Program-made: the position numbers and the translations under genes
The notes under the pieces: generated by a model
Databases searched by the model: none
What the model was told of the DNA's origin: nothing
The model's input: only the letters and a program-made list of their open reading frames with translations
Source: Rubellicoccus peritrichatus
GTDB lineage: Bacteria; Verrucomicrobiota; Verrucomicrobiia; Opitutales; Cerasicoccaceae
Assembly (NCBI RefSeq): GCF_033100135.1
Contig: NZ_CP136920.1
Span: forward strand, 930,001 to 994,000
Direction of reading: 5' to 3'
Length of the DNA: 64,000 nucleotides
Part shown: positions 36,958-45,537 of the stretch, in pieces
Position numbering within the stretch: position 1 is the first letter of the stretch
Layout of the letters: each line of letters opens with the position of its first letter

Positions 36958-39849
36958 ATGACGTTTCGATTAGGAATCCTATTGGGTCTGTTTGTGCCCT
37001 CCATCGCTTTCTCTTATCCATTCGACGACACGCAGGCAGATCTGCCAAATTCGCTATATCTCGAAGGAGATGGTCAGCGCACAAGTGGCGTCGTCGAAAC
37101 TTATGTGATTCCAATATCAGATTGGCCGGCTACTCTTGAGTTTACTGCAATCGGGGCAGATGGTGGCCGAGCGAAAGCAAAAAGCGATGCCGGAGCAGAT
37201 AAAACTGGAGAGGGCGGCGGCGGAGCCTCGATTACGGCTACATTTACCGTCGATCCGTATGCGACAGACGCATTGCGCCCTGGCGGGGAGATTCGTTTCA
37301 TTGTTGGAAATAAAGGGGACTCTACGAGCAAAAATGGAGCTGCGTTCAGTGGTGGAGGTGGAGGCACCGGCATCATCTACCGCGCTCCGGTTGCCGGAGC
37401 TGGTTGGGACCCATTGATCATCGCTGGCGGAGGTGGCGGTGGCGCTGCCGAAGCAAATTTAGACGCATCATACGGTAAAAATGGCGGTAATGCGAATACG
37501 GAGACCTACGGAGATAATTCCGCAGTTGTAGGAGGCGACGACGGTTCTGGAGGCGGCAGTATTTTAAACGAAGCTGGCGGTGGCGGCGGATGGATACACT
37601 CATCCAGTACCCCTACTTACGCAGGGCAAGGTGGTAATGGCGGTGACGCGACTGGAGGAGCAGGCGGCACGGATGGGGCTTCTGATGGTGATGGAGGCTT
37701 TGGCTGTGGTGGCGGTGGAACTGGCTATAGAAATTCTCCTAACGGCGGCGGTGGAGGAGGCGGCGGCTACTCTGGAGGCGGTGCAGGAGATGTTGGCAAT
37801 AATAACGACGAAGCAGGCGGCGGAGGCGGAAGCTACATCGATTCGAGAGCCACGAACATCACTGCCGTTACCCGTAGTTCAGGTCAGGATCAGCAAGGGC
37901 GTGTTTACCTTGAATCGACGCCTGTAGCAGGGAACACACTTGATGATCCGACGATCACACTGGACCCAAGTGGAGACGTGGAGATTGCTTATGCAGACTA
38001 TCGAGATGGCGTGGTGGCTTCCCTACTACCCGAGTATTCCGCAGCTGATCTCTACAACAATTCAGTCGACGTAAGTCCGACCTACAATTCATATATGACA
38101 GATGGCATTCCCGGAAGCTATGTAACAGCCTACTATTCCTCCAGGGATCAATTCGGGAATAACACATTTACGGCTCAGACAATCACGCTATTAGCGCCAG
38201 AGCTTCCCACCTTTTCACTACTGGATGGACCGACTGTCGGTGAAGACAGCGGAGCCTATAGCAAGGACGATTTCGCTTACGATCTGGAAACCCACTACGA
38301 TGAAGTTTCGTTTTCCAGCTTTACCGTAACGAACAACAACAACGGATTGTTTTCTTCTCAACCGGCAATCAGTGCGGATGGCACATTGACCTTTACACCT
38401 GCTCCCGATGCCTACGGCACGGCACTGGTAACGGTTGTCGGAACCACTGACATCGCTCTTACCGATTATGCTGATTCTGATCCTGTAACCTTCACCATTG
38501 AAGTGACACATGATATAACCGATGACCCACCGACGGACATCTTGCTCAGCAAAAATACGATCAGTGAGAATAGTACTGCGGTCGGAACGGTAAGCGCAGC
38601 TGACCCGGCAGGTGGAACTTTAAGTTACAGCATTGGCACTGACAATGATTCTGCCTTCTTTACCATTGATGAGACGAGTGGCGCTTTGGCATTTCTGAAT
38701 GCTCCGAGCTTTGAGACACCTCAAGATGCGGACGTCGATAATACCTATCACGTCACCGTTGTCGTGACAGGAGGTGGGACAGCGAGCATCACTTTTGAAG
38801 TCACTGTGGAGGACGTTAACGAAGCACCAACGAATATCGCCCTTAGCAATGATAGTGTTACCGAAAACACCACCAATGTTGGCACAGTTAGCGGCGTTGA
38901 TCCCGCCGGGGGAACACTTAGCTATCTAGTCCTAGGTGACGATCGCCTTCTGTTCGAGATAAGCTCGAGTGGCCTGCTCAGTTTCATCGAAGCACCGGAT
39001 TTTGAATCACCTGGTGATGTAGACACTGACAATGTTTACTCTATAACAATCAGAGTAACTGGCGCTGAATCAAGCACCTATAAAGCTTACAACATTACCG
39101 TGACTAATGCGGTTGAAGGTCTCTACAACATTCAATTGAGTAACAATGAAGTAGCTGAGAATACGACCTCCGTCGGCGCCATCAGTGCAATAGACGAGGC
39201 TGGAGGCACTCCGAGATATATCCTCTCAGGCAGAAGTGGAGATAACTCGCTCTTTCAAGTCGGTTATTCCAGCGGAGAGGTCAGTTTCAAAACGGCTCCT
39301 GATTTTGAGGCGCCAGGCGATCAGAACGGCGACAATGTCTACGATATCACCGTTGCTATTTTCGGAAACAACGTAACGAAACAGCAGACGTTTGAAATCA
39401 CCGTGACCGACGCCGAAGAAAGTCCGTTAGACGAATTCCGCTCAACCTATAGCCTGGCGAGTGACGGCTCCGATAATGACGAAGACTGGTCGCAAAATGG
39501 TATTACAAACCTCATGTACCTTGCCTTTGGCCTGGGCGATCCGAACGAGATGAGCATTGATAACAGTCGATTGCCATACCTGGAAGCAGGCGAAGACCCG
39601 GATACCCTGATCTTCAGCTATGTGTGCCCGGAAGTCGTGGACAGCGGCCTAAGTTTTGAAATGGAAACATCTAACGACTTCTCAAGCTGGCATGCTCCGG
39701 AAGCACTTGGCTCCGAATACGAAGCTGTTGCAGAAACCGAAGAGTCATTAGGAGATGATTATAAGCGCGTAAAACTCACTTACATGATACAGCCTGCTGA
39801 AGCACAGCGCTTTTACCGCCTTTCTGTCAGTGAAAGCCCGGGATCTTAA
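36958..39849 (+). CDS. Exported glycine-rich protein with cadherin-like repeats
   Basis: The 963-residue protein starts with a signal peptide (MTFRLGILLGLFVPSIAFSY). Residues about 75-320 are Gly-rich with runs such as GGGGGGGYSGGGAGDVGNN in a GGAGGxGGxTG-like style. About three cadherin-like domains follow (DILLSKNTISENSTAVGTVS, NIALSNDSVTENTTNVGTVS, NIQLSNNEVAENTTSVGAIS), each with PDFExPGDxDxDNxY calcium-site-like segments. The C-terminal module (GITNLMYLAFGLGDP, SYDLE-like SFEMETSNDF) is the exported-protein end domain seen in other genes here. Probably surface-exposed and adhesive; no enzyme motif. Confidence 0.85.
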   Translation: MTFRLGILLGLFVPSIAFSYPFDDTQADLPNSLYLEGDGQRTSGVVETYVIPISDWPATLEFTAIGADGGRAKAKSDAGADKTGEGGGGASITATFTVDPYATDALRPGGEIRFIVGNKGDSTSKNGAAFSGGGGGTGIIYRAPVAGAGWDPLIIAGGGGGGAAEANLDASYGKNGGNANTETYGDNSAVVGGDDGSGGGSILNEAGGGGGWIHSSSTPTYAGQGGNGGDATGGAGGTDGASDGDGGFGCGGGGTGYRNSPNGGGGGGGGYSGGGAGDVGNNNDEAGGGGGSYIDSRATNITAVTRSSGQDQQGRVYLESTPVAGNTLDDPTITLDPSGDVEIAYADYRDGVVASLLPEYSAADLYNNSVDVSPTYNSYMTDGIPGSYVTAYYSSRDQFGNNTFTAQTITLLAPELPTFSLLDGPTVGEDSGAYSKDDFAYDLETHYDEVSFSSFTVTNNNNGLFSSQPAISADGTLTFTPAPDAYGTALVTVVGTTDIALTDYADSDPVTFTIEVTHDITDDPPTDILLSKNTISENSTAVGTVSAADPAGGTLSYSIGTDNDSAFFTIDETSGALAFLNAPSFETPQDADVDNTYHVTVVVTGGGTASITFEVTVEDVNEAPTNIALSNDSVTENTTNVGTVSGVDPAGGTLSYLVLGDDRLLFEISSSGLLSFIEAPDFESPGDVDTDNVYSITIRVTGAESSTYKAYNITVTNAVEGLYNIQLSNNEVAENTTSVGAISAIDEAGGTPRYILSGRSGDNSLFQVGYSSGEVSFKTAPDFEAPGDQNGDNVYDITVAIFGNNVTKQQTFEITVTDAEESPLDEFRSTYSLASDGSDNDEDWSQNGITNLMYLAFGLGDPNEMSIDNSRLPYLEAGEDPDTLIFSYVCPEVVDSGLSFEMETSNDFSSWHAPEALGSEYEAVAETEESLGDDYKRVKLTYMIQPAEAQRFYRLSVSESPGS

Positions 39850-39920
39850 TTCATTTAAACTTTATACAGTGTCATCAGGTCTTGCTGTCTTTTCGCTTTA
39901 ACAAAGCAGGCGACTTCGAA

Positions 39921-39938
39921 GCAGGCAGAAAAGCCTGC
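39921..39938. other. Hairpin GCAGGC-AGAAAA-GCCTGC
   Basis: A perfect 6-bp stem with a 6-base loop lies between the cadherin protein gene and dnaG. There is no T run, so it is not called a terminator. Confidence 0.35.
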
Positions 39939-40062
39939 GAGAAATCCTAGAATTCTGTTGAAGCGGAAAAGCATCCAGGGGCAAGGGTGAGGCCCAAACA
40001 ATCAAACCTCACTGCGAATAACTTTGCTTTGCCAAAATAGTCTCCTTGACTAAAGAGTTCTT

Positions 40063-41889
40063 ATGCCTCGGATAAAGCGCAGCAGCATTGAAGATATTCG
40101 CCAGCGAGTCAGCCTGGTTGATGTTGCCGGGGCTTACACTCAGATGAAACGGGCAGGTTCGCAATTCCGTGGACTTAGCCCCTTTAACTCGGAGAAATCA
40201 CCCTCTTTTTTCATCCACCCAGAGAAAAATGTTTTCAAGGATTACTCCAGTGGCAATGCCGGAGACCTCTTTCGTTTTATCCAACTCCGTGAAAATCTGA
40301 ACTTCCATGAAGCGGTTGAAACGGTGGCGCAGCGTTTTGGTATTCAGTTGGAATACGAAGACGATGGCATGCCTCCCGAAAGGATGTCACTCCGCAAAGA
40401 GCTCTTTGAAATCCATGAGGTCGCCACGGAGTATTTTCATAAGTGCCTGCAGGCAAACCGACCCGAAGCCGAGCAGATGCGCCAGTACTGGGTGGAAGGA
40501 CGCGGCTTTTCGATGGAGCTGGCTGAGGATTTCAAAATCGGATTTTCCCCGCCAACCGGCGACGGTTTCATCAAGTATATTGGAAAAAAAGGGTTCTCTA
40601 TCGATGCACTTCGAGAATCTGGTTTAGTTTATCTTCGCGATCATGACCGTGACCTTTCCAGGGCAAGGGCACGTTTTCGCGGAAGGTTGATGGTTCCAAT
40701 CCGTGACGTCCAGGGGCGGGTCATCGCGTTCACGGCTCGTGTGACCGATCAAACCCCTAAAGACGATCCATCGCACGAAGCAAAATACATCAATTCGCCA
40801 GAAACTCCGATTTTTTACAAAAGCCACGTCCTTTTTGGACTCGAAAGAGCGCGAACCGAAATCCCGGAAGGCGGGAGCCTGGTCATGGTTGAAGGGCAAT
40901 TGGATTGCCTGCGTTGCTGGGAACAAGGCATCCGCAATGCGGTAGCCCCACAGGGCACCGCCATTACTGAGCATCAGATGACGCTTGTCCGACGCTACAC
41001 CAGCAAGCTTGATTGCCTGCTCGACGGTGACTCCGCTGGTCAAAAGGCAGCACTCCGCACGCTACCGCTGGCGCTCAAGGCGGGTTTGGAGGTCACATTT
41101 CTGGTCTTGCCGGAAGGCGCTGACCCGGACGATCTCTTGCGTGAAGGCGGACCGGAAGCTCTGGAGAAACTCCGTGGATCGAGCCTTTCCGCCATGGATT
41201 ATCTTGCTGGAGCTTTGCTACCAAATCCTGCCGCTGCCACTGGTCGGGACAAATCCGAGGCTCTGGAGCGAGCTTTTACCATAGTCCGGGAATGCGAAAG
41301 CACCATAGTCCGGGAGGATTACCTGAGCCAACTCAGTCGCCTGATCCAAGTCGATCAGGAGGCAATTCGACGGGACTTCAATGCCTCCAGTAAGCCCAAA
41401 TCAAACACCAACCAGGCAAAAGAAGGAACAGCTCGATCCAAAACACTGTCGAATGAAAAATTGACAAACAAGGAAGCTGAGTTAGTTTCCTTGGCTCTTC
41501 ATCACGAATACATCGGCGAAAAAATATCAGAAATCATTGATAATGAGTGGATTGACACCTCTACAGCGCCAGGAGCCATGCTCCTTAGGATTTTAGCCGC
41601 ACACGTAGAGCACGAATGGCTCGGAAGTGATAATATCGATTCACTGCTTGAGAATGATGAAGAAAGGAACTTTATTTATAGATTACTTACTGAGGAACCA
41701 AAGGTAGAAGATCCGATAAAAGCCGCAAACGTATGCCTCCTGTATATATTTAACGTATTTTGGCTAAAACGCAGCAAAGAGATCGAAACCGCTATTTTAA
41801 ACGAAAAAGATACCGATAAGAAACAAAGACTTTTTGAAGAACGAATTCAGTTGCGAGCAATAAAAAGGACTCCCCCAACCATCGAATAA
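40063..41889 (+). CDS. dnaG: DNA primase lacking zinc ligands
   Basis: The 608-residue primase makes RNA primers for replication. The N-terminal fold is present (GLSPFNSEKSPSFFIHPEKN), but the four zinc ligands of E. coli DnaG (C40, H43, C61, C64) are replaced by S39, N42, D60 and S63. The catalytic core is normal: RFRGRLMVPIRDVQGRVIAF, the Toprim Glu in VMVEGQLDCL (about residue 275) and DGDSAGQKAALR (about 320). The C-terminal 200 residues are diverged helicase-binding sequence. rpoD follows after 27 bp, the conserved macromolecular-synthesis gene order. Confidence 0.95.
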   Translation: MPRIKRSSIEDIRQRVSLVDVAGAYTQMKRAGSQFRGLSPFNSEKSPSFFIHPEKNVFKDYSSGNAGDLFRFIQLRENLNFHEAVETVAQRFGIQLEYEDDGMPPERMSLRKELFEIHEVATEYFHKCLQANRPEAEQMRQYWVEGRGFSMELAEDFKIGFSPPTGDGFIKYIGKKGFSIDALRESGLVYLRDHDRDLSRARARFRGRLMVPIRDVQGRVIAFTARVTDQTPKDDPSHEAKYINSPETPIFYKSHVLFGLERARTEIPEGGSLVMVEGQLDCLRCWEQGIRNAVAPQGTAITEHQMTLVRRYTSKLDCLLDGDSAGQKAALRTLPLALKAGLEVTFLVLPEGADPDDLLREGGPEALEKLRGSSLSAMDYLAGALLPNPAAATGRDKSEALERAFTIVRECESTIVREDYLSQLSRLIQVDQEAIRRDFNASSKPKSNTNQAKEGTARSKTLSNEKLTNKEAELVSLALHHEYIGEKISEIIDNEWIDTSTAPGAMLLRILAAHVEHEWLGSDNIDSLLENDEERNFIYRLLTEEPKVEDPIKAANVCLLYIFNVFWLKRSKEIETAILNEKDTDKKQRLFEERIQLRAIKRTPPTIE

Positions 41890-41916
41890 ATTAAATCTAC
41901 CCAGCAGCACAACACC

Positions 41917-43839
41917 ATGCCGACCAAATCAAGCGCAGATAAATCGACCAAAAAAGCTCCGAAGAAGGCCGCGGCCAAGAAGAAGACTGCAGCCAAGAAA
42001 ACTGCGAAAGCAGATTCCAAAGCTTCAACCAAGGCCAGCAAGTCGGAGAGAGTCGCCAAAGCGATTGCTGCTGAAGCAGCCGCACCAACCGTGCCTACAG
42101 CAGAAGCAACCCCAGAAGCTACTGCCGGCGAGACTAAGGAAAAAAAGAAGGTTGTCCTTCCCCTTGATGACAAGGAGAACGCTCAGCTCAATGACCGCAT
42201 TGGTATCCTGATCCGCCACTCCAAAGAGCAGGGCTATCTGACGGTTCAGGACATCAACCGCGTCCTTCCCGAGAGTGTTAACAAGCCGGACGAAATCGAG
42301 AATGTCATCAACATCCTCGAAAACCTTGAAATCGACATCCTCGACAACGAGGAGGTCGAAAACTACAAGCAAAAGCTTGAGGCCAACGAGGAAGAACAAA
42401 GTCGCGCTGCTAACGCCGACATCCTCGACGATCCAGTTCGGATGTATCTCAAGCAAATGGGACAGGTTCCTTTGCTGACCCGCGAGCAGGAAGTCGCCAT
42501 CTCCAAGCGCATTGAAAAAGCTGAGCTCAAGGCCATGGACCTGTTGTTCTCAGTTGGCCTGACCACGACTTTCCAAATCGATCTGGCGAAAAAACTGATC
42601 GAACGCGACGAGCGTTTTGACCGCGTTGTCCTTGATAAGAAGGTCGACAGCCGCGAAAACTACTTCAAGAGCCTGCCAAAACTGCTTGAAGGCGCAGAAG
42701 ACCTCGAAGGTCGCTGTGAAAAGGCCTGGGCAGACATCCAGAAGCACGAAAATGACTCCACCAATCAAAAACGTGCCCGCACCCGCTTCCTCAAGTATGA
42801 GGGTCAACTAAAGCCGATTTTCAAGAAATACTGCTTCAAGCTGAAGGTCTTCGAAGAATTCCTCGATAACCTTTCACCAACACTCCGCGAGATCGAAGAC
42901 CATCTTGATCACCTCGAGATCGCCAAGAAAGTTCAGCAGCGCAAGCATAAGAAGCACGATCCGGAAACAATCAAAAAGCGCCTCCACGACATCGAGCAGA
43001 TGTATCGCCTGGAGCCAGGTGCAATGCTCGACCTGATCCGTAATGTTCGCAAAAACATGCGTGAAGCGCATCGGGCCAAGACCGAGATGGTTGAAAGTAA
43101 CCTCCGCCTCGTTATTTCGATTGCGAAAAAATACACCAATAGAGGCCTATCCTTCCTCGACCTCATTCAGGAAGGTAACATGGGCTTGATGAAGGCGGTT
43201 GAGAAGTTCGAATACCGTCGCGGTTACAAATTTTCAACCTACGCAACCTGGTGGATTCGCCAGGCCATCACCCGCTCAATCGCAGACCAGGCCCGGACCA
43301 TCCGTATTCCGGTCCACATGATCGAGACCCTTAACAAGGTGATGCAGGTCCAAAAGCAACTCCTGCAGGAACTTGGTCATGAACCAACTCCGGAAGAAGT
43401 CGCGATTGAGATGGATTTGCCGGTCGAGCGTGTTCAGGCCATCATGAAAATGGCCCAGCAACCAATTTCACTGCAAAGCCCGGTCGGTGACAGTGATGAC
43501 ACGAATTTCGGTGACTTTATCGAAGATAAGGGCGCAGAGAATCCTTACGACATGACCGCTTATTCGCTACTCCGCGAGAAGATCATGGACGTTCTTGATT
43601 CGCTGACAGAGCGCGAACGCCGCGTTCTCAGCCTGCGCTTCGGACTTCAGGACGGCTACAGCCGCACCCTTGAGGAAGTCGGCCGCCAGTTCAAGGTTAC
43701 CCGCGAACGTATCCGTCAAATCGAAGCCAAAGCACTGCGTAAGATGCGTCACCCAACTCGTATTCGTCAGCTACACGGCTTCTTCGAAGGCGAGCTGGAT
43801 ACTTCAGGCCCTGGTTTCGACAACTTCCGTCGCCAGTAG
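41917..43839 (+). CDS. rpoD: RNA polymerase primary sigma factor
   Basis: The 640-residue protein has a Lys/Ala-rich N-terminal extension (about residues 1-75). Region 1.1 follows ([20 protein letters not shown]), then region 1.2 ([20 protein letters not shown]), a non-conserved domain, region 2 ([40 protein letters not shown]), region 3 and region 4 ([40 protein letters not shown]). It directs RNA polymerase to housekeeping promoters. The basic tail before region 1.1 is longer than in E. coli and histone-H1-like in composition. Confidence 0.97.
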   Translation: MPTKSSADKSTKKAPKKAAAKKKTAAKKTAKADSKASTKASKSERVAKAIAAEAAAPTVPTAEATPEATAGETKEKKKVVLPLDDKENAQLNDRIGILIRHSKEQGYLTVQDINRVLPESVNKPDEIENVINILENLEIDILDNEEVENYKQKLEANEEEQSRAANADILDDPVRMYLKQMGQVPLLTREQEVAISKRIEKAELKAMDLLFSVGLTTTFQIDLAKKLIERDERFDRVVLDKKVDSRENYFKSLPKLLEGAEDLEGRCEKAWADIQKHENDSTNQKRARTRFLKYEGQLKPIFKKYCFKLKVFEEFLDNLSPTLREIEDHLDHLEIAKKVQQRKHKKHDPETIKKRLHDIEQMYRLEPGAMLDLIRNVRKNMREAHRAKTEMVESNLRLVISIAKKYTNRGLSFLDLIQEGNMGLMKAVEKFEYRRGYKFSTYATWWIRQAITRSIADQARTIRIPVHMIETLNKVMQVQKQLLQELGHEPTPEEVAIEMDLPVERVQAIMKMAQQPISLQSPVGDSDDTNFGDFIEDKGAENPYDMTAYSLLREKIMDVLDSLTERERRVLSLRFGLQDGYSRTLEEVGRQFKVTRERIRQIEAKALRKMRHPTRIRQLHGFFEGELDTSGPGFDNFRRQ

Positions 43840-43855
43840 GCAGACGCTATTAGTT

Positions 43856-44743
43856 ATGCGTTGCAGAACGACGTCACTTGGATGGTTTTCTGCAGGATTA
43901 TTTCGTGCCCTAACAGCATGTCTGCTTGTAGCAGCCGCTTCTTTGGCTGTACATCATGTCGATGCTGCATCCAAAAGGAAGGGGACAACCAACACAAAAG
44001 CCTCAACAGAGACTCCAGAAAAAAGCGAAACCGAAGTTACTGAACGGGCAACACCAGTTGGGCCAATGGTCTTATCACGACGAATCGTTACCAAAATCGA
44101 TGGTGTCGTTGTGGAAGACCGCGAAGCCTCCGCAGTACCAGCACCGCAATTACCTGCTAGCATAAGCCTTCCCCAAGAAACTGTCTTTGAGCCTGGGGCG
44201 AGCGATACTGTAGCCCCAACAGACCCAATCGAATCTCCCGAGGAAGAGCCGCAAGAGCAACCGCCAGTCGAAGCAGACACTGGTGGTGGATTTTTCGACA
44301 ACTTCTTCAACCCACAACGAGATGCCAACTCAAGTGGCAATCGATATGGTAAACGGCGCGGAAAAAGAATTCAAAACGAGCAAGAGGCAGAAACCGTCGA
44401 ACTCCCTGTTTATGAACCATTTATCATTCCCGATGAGCCTGTCTTTATCAGCTCCAGCCCCAACCTCACTGTCGGCAGAATTGTTTCCATCAACCCTGTT
44501 GAGAGTATTGCCGTTGCCTGGATGGAGTCACGCTTCATCACGCTTGAGCGAGATGTTGTGACCCGGAATCACGAATTGGAAACGACCGGGGTGCTCAGCC
44601 CGACAAACTTCCGAAATGGCCGGGCCTATGGACTCAAAATCATGGGTGGAGCCCCTAGCGTAGGCGATGAAGTCATCTTACCCGAGCTTTTACAGACTGA
44701 GGATCTGGAAGTATCTGAAGACACACAGAGTAACCAGGGCTAA
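43856..44743 (+). CDS. Exported proline/glutamate-rich protein with a C-terminal beta domain
   Basis: From ATG at 43856, 16 bp after rpoD, the protein has 295 residues with a signal peptide (WFSAGLFRALTACLLVAAAS, cleavage near VDA-AS). A disordered Pro/Glu/Thr linker follows (residues about 40-190). A compact C-terminal domain (about 205-275) reads NLTVGRIVSINPVESIAVAW to GGAPSVGDEVILPEL, an OB/SH3-like pattern of the kind seen in MreC-type or PilZ-like modules. I do not recognise the family. Earlier in-frame ATGs lie inside rpoD. Confidence 0.7.
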   Translation: MRCRTTSLGWFSAGLFRALTACLLVAAASLAVHHVDAASKRKGTTNTKASTETPEKSETEVTERATPVGPMVLSRRIVTKIDGVVVEDREASAVPAPQLPASISLPQETVFEPGASDTVAPTDPIESPEEEPQEQPPVEADTGGGFFDNFFNPQRDANSSGNRYGKRRGKRIQNEQEAETVELPVYEPFIIPDEPVFISSSPNLTVGRIVSINPVESIAVAWMESRFITLERDVVTRNHELETTGVLSPTNFRNGRAYGLKIMGGAPSVGDEVILPELLQTEDLEVSEDTQSNQG

Positions 44744-44808
44744 AAAGGCTTCTGAGATACCATAAAATAGAGGTTTACTTTCTTACATTTCAGGATACAT
44801 TTATAAGT

Positions 44809-45084
44809 ATGGTAACAAGTTTGCCGAATATATCGCTTGGATTCTTGCAGAATCTAGGTCCGTGGGAAATCACTCTGATTGTAGTGCTGGCTCTCCTTTT
44901 ATTTGGAGGCAAGAAACTACCAGAGCTCGCACGTGGAGCAGGTAAAGCGATCAAGGAATTCCGTGGGGCAACTGCAGATGCAGAAAAGACCTTCAAGGAC
45001 GCCATGAATGAGGCCGAAGTGGCCCAGAAAAAACCGACCGACGAACCCAGCAAACCAGCAGGGAATTCAACGGCCACCAGCTAA
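44809..45084 (+). CDS. tatA: Sec-independent translocase subunit TatA
   Basis: The 91-residue protein has a periplasmic N-terminus and a transmembrane segment (ITLIVVLALLLFGG, about 20-33). The hallmark hinge FGGKKLPELARGAGKAIKEF and an acidic, amphipathic tail follow. It forms the pore of the twin-arginine translocon that exports folded proteins. Neither tatB nor tatC is in the window; a single TatA/E may serve both roles. Confidence 0.93.
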   Translation: MVTSLPNISLGFLQNLGPWEITLIVVLALLLFGGKKLPELARGAGKAIKEFRGATADAEKTFKDAMNEAEVAQKKPTDEPSKPAGNSTATS

Positions 45085-45141
45085 AAGTCGAGAACGACTT
45101 TACGGGGAACAAGTAACCTCTCAATTCAAAGCTGGAGCAAT

Positions 45142-45342
45142 TTAAGCATCGGGAGATTCACCACGCACAAAAGCAAGCGCTTTTTCGTAGCTACGCCTCT
45201 GTAAAAAATGGACCATCTTAGCATCCAATGAAGCTTTCTGAGTCTCCAGTATGCTGTCCAGTCTTACCAGCGTTTCACCCACTTGCTGACGCCGCTCGAC
45301 AAGATTCACTAAAAGTTCCTCCAACTGTTCATCCAAAGTCAT
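45142..45342 (-). CDS. Small coiled-coil protein of unknown function
   Basis: From ATG at 45342 (MTLDEQLEELLVNLVERRQQ) it has 66 residues, predicted as two helices with leucine heptads (LLVNLVERRQQVGETLVRLD). It is antisense to and between tatA and sucA. The codon use is compatible with a gene; no homologue is recognised. Confidence 0.5.
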   Translation of the reverse strand: MTLDEQLEELLVNLVERRQQVGETLVRLDSILETQKASLDAKMVHFLQRRSYEKALAFVRGESPDA

Positions 45343-45537
45343 TATTCGCACCCTTTATAACTGTTCAGACAGAAGTGAGAAGGAAGAAGTTAGAAGTAAT
45401 AGAAATCATCCCATCACATGGGCATTCAGTGATTTTAACTTTTACCATCTGTCTTCTTATATCGGCCTTTCAAATAAACTTGTAACATTACAACAGTGGC
45501 GTATCAATGCTCTTAGAGGCTTCTAAATAAAAATTAA
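45343..45537. other. Upstream region of sucA
   Basis: Contains the AGAAG-family inverted repeat (45366-45459). The last 75 bp before the sucA start are AT-rich with no Shine-Dalgarno sequence. No gene was seen. Confidence 0.45.
45366..45459. repeat. AGAAG-family inverted repeat upstream of sucA
   Basis: CAGACAGAAGTGAGAAG at 45366 pairs outermost with ATCTGTCTTCTT ending near 45459. The left arm continues GAAGAAGTTAGAAGT. Related to 16215-16300 and 49578-49650. Confidence 0.55.

Noticed and set aside
37360-37850. GGCGGT-rich stretch as a simple-sequence repeat
   Set aside because: It encodes the Gly-rich domain of an exported protein and keeps the reading frame.
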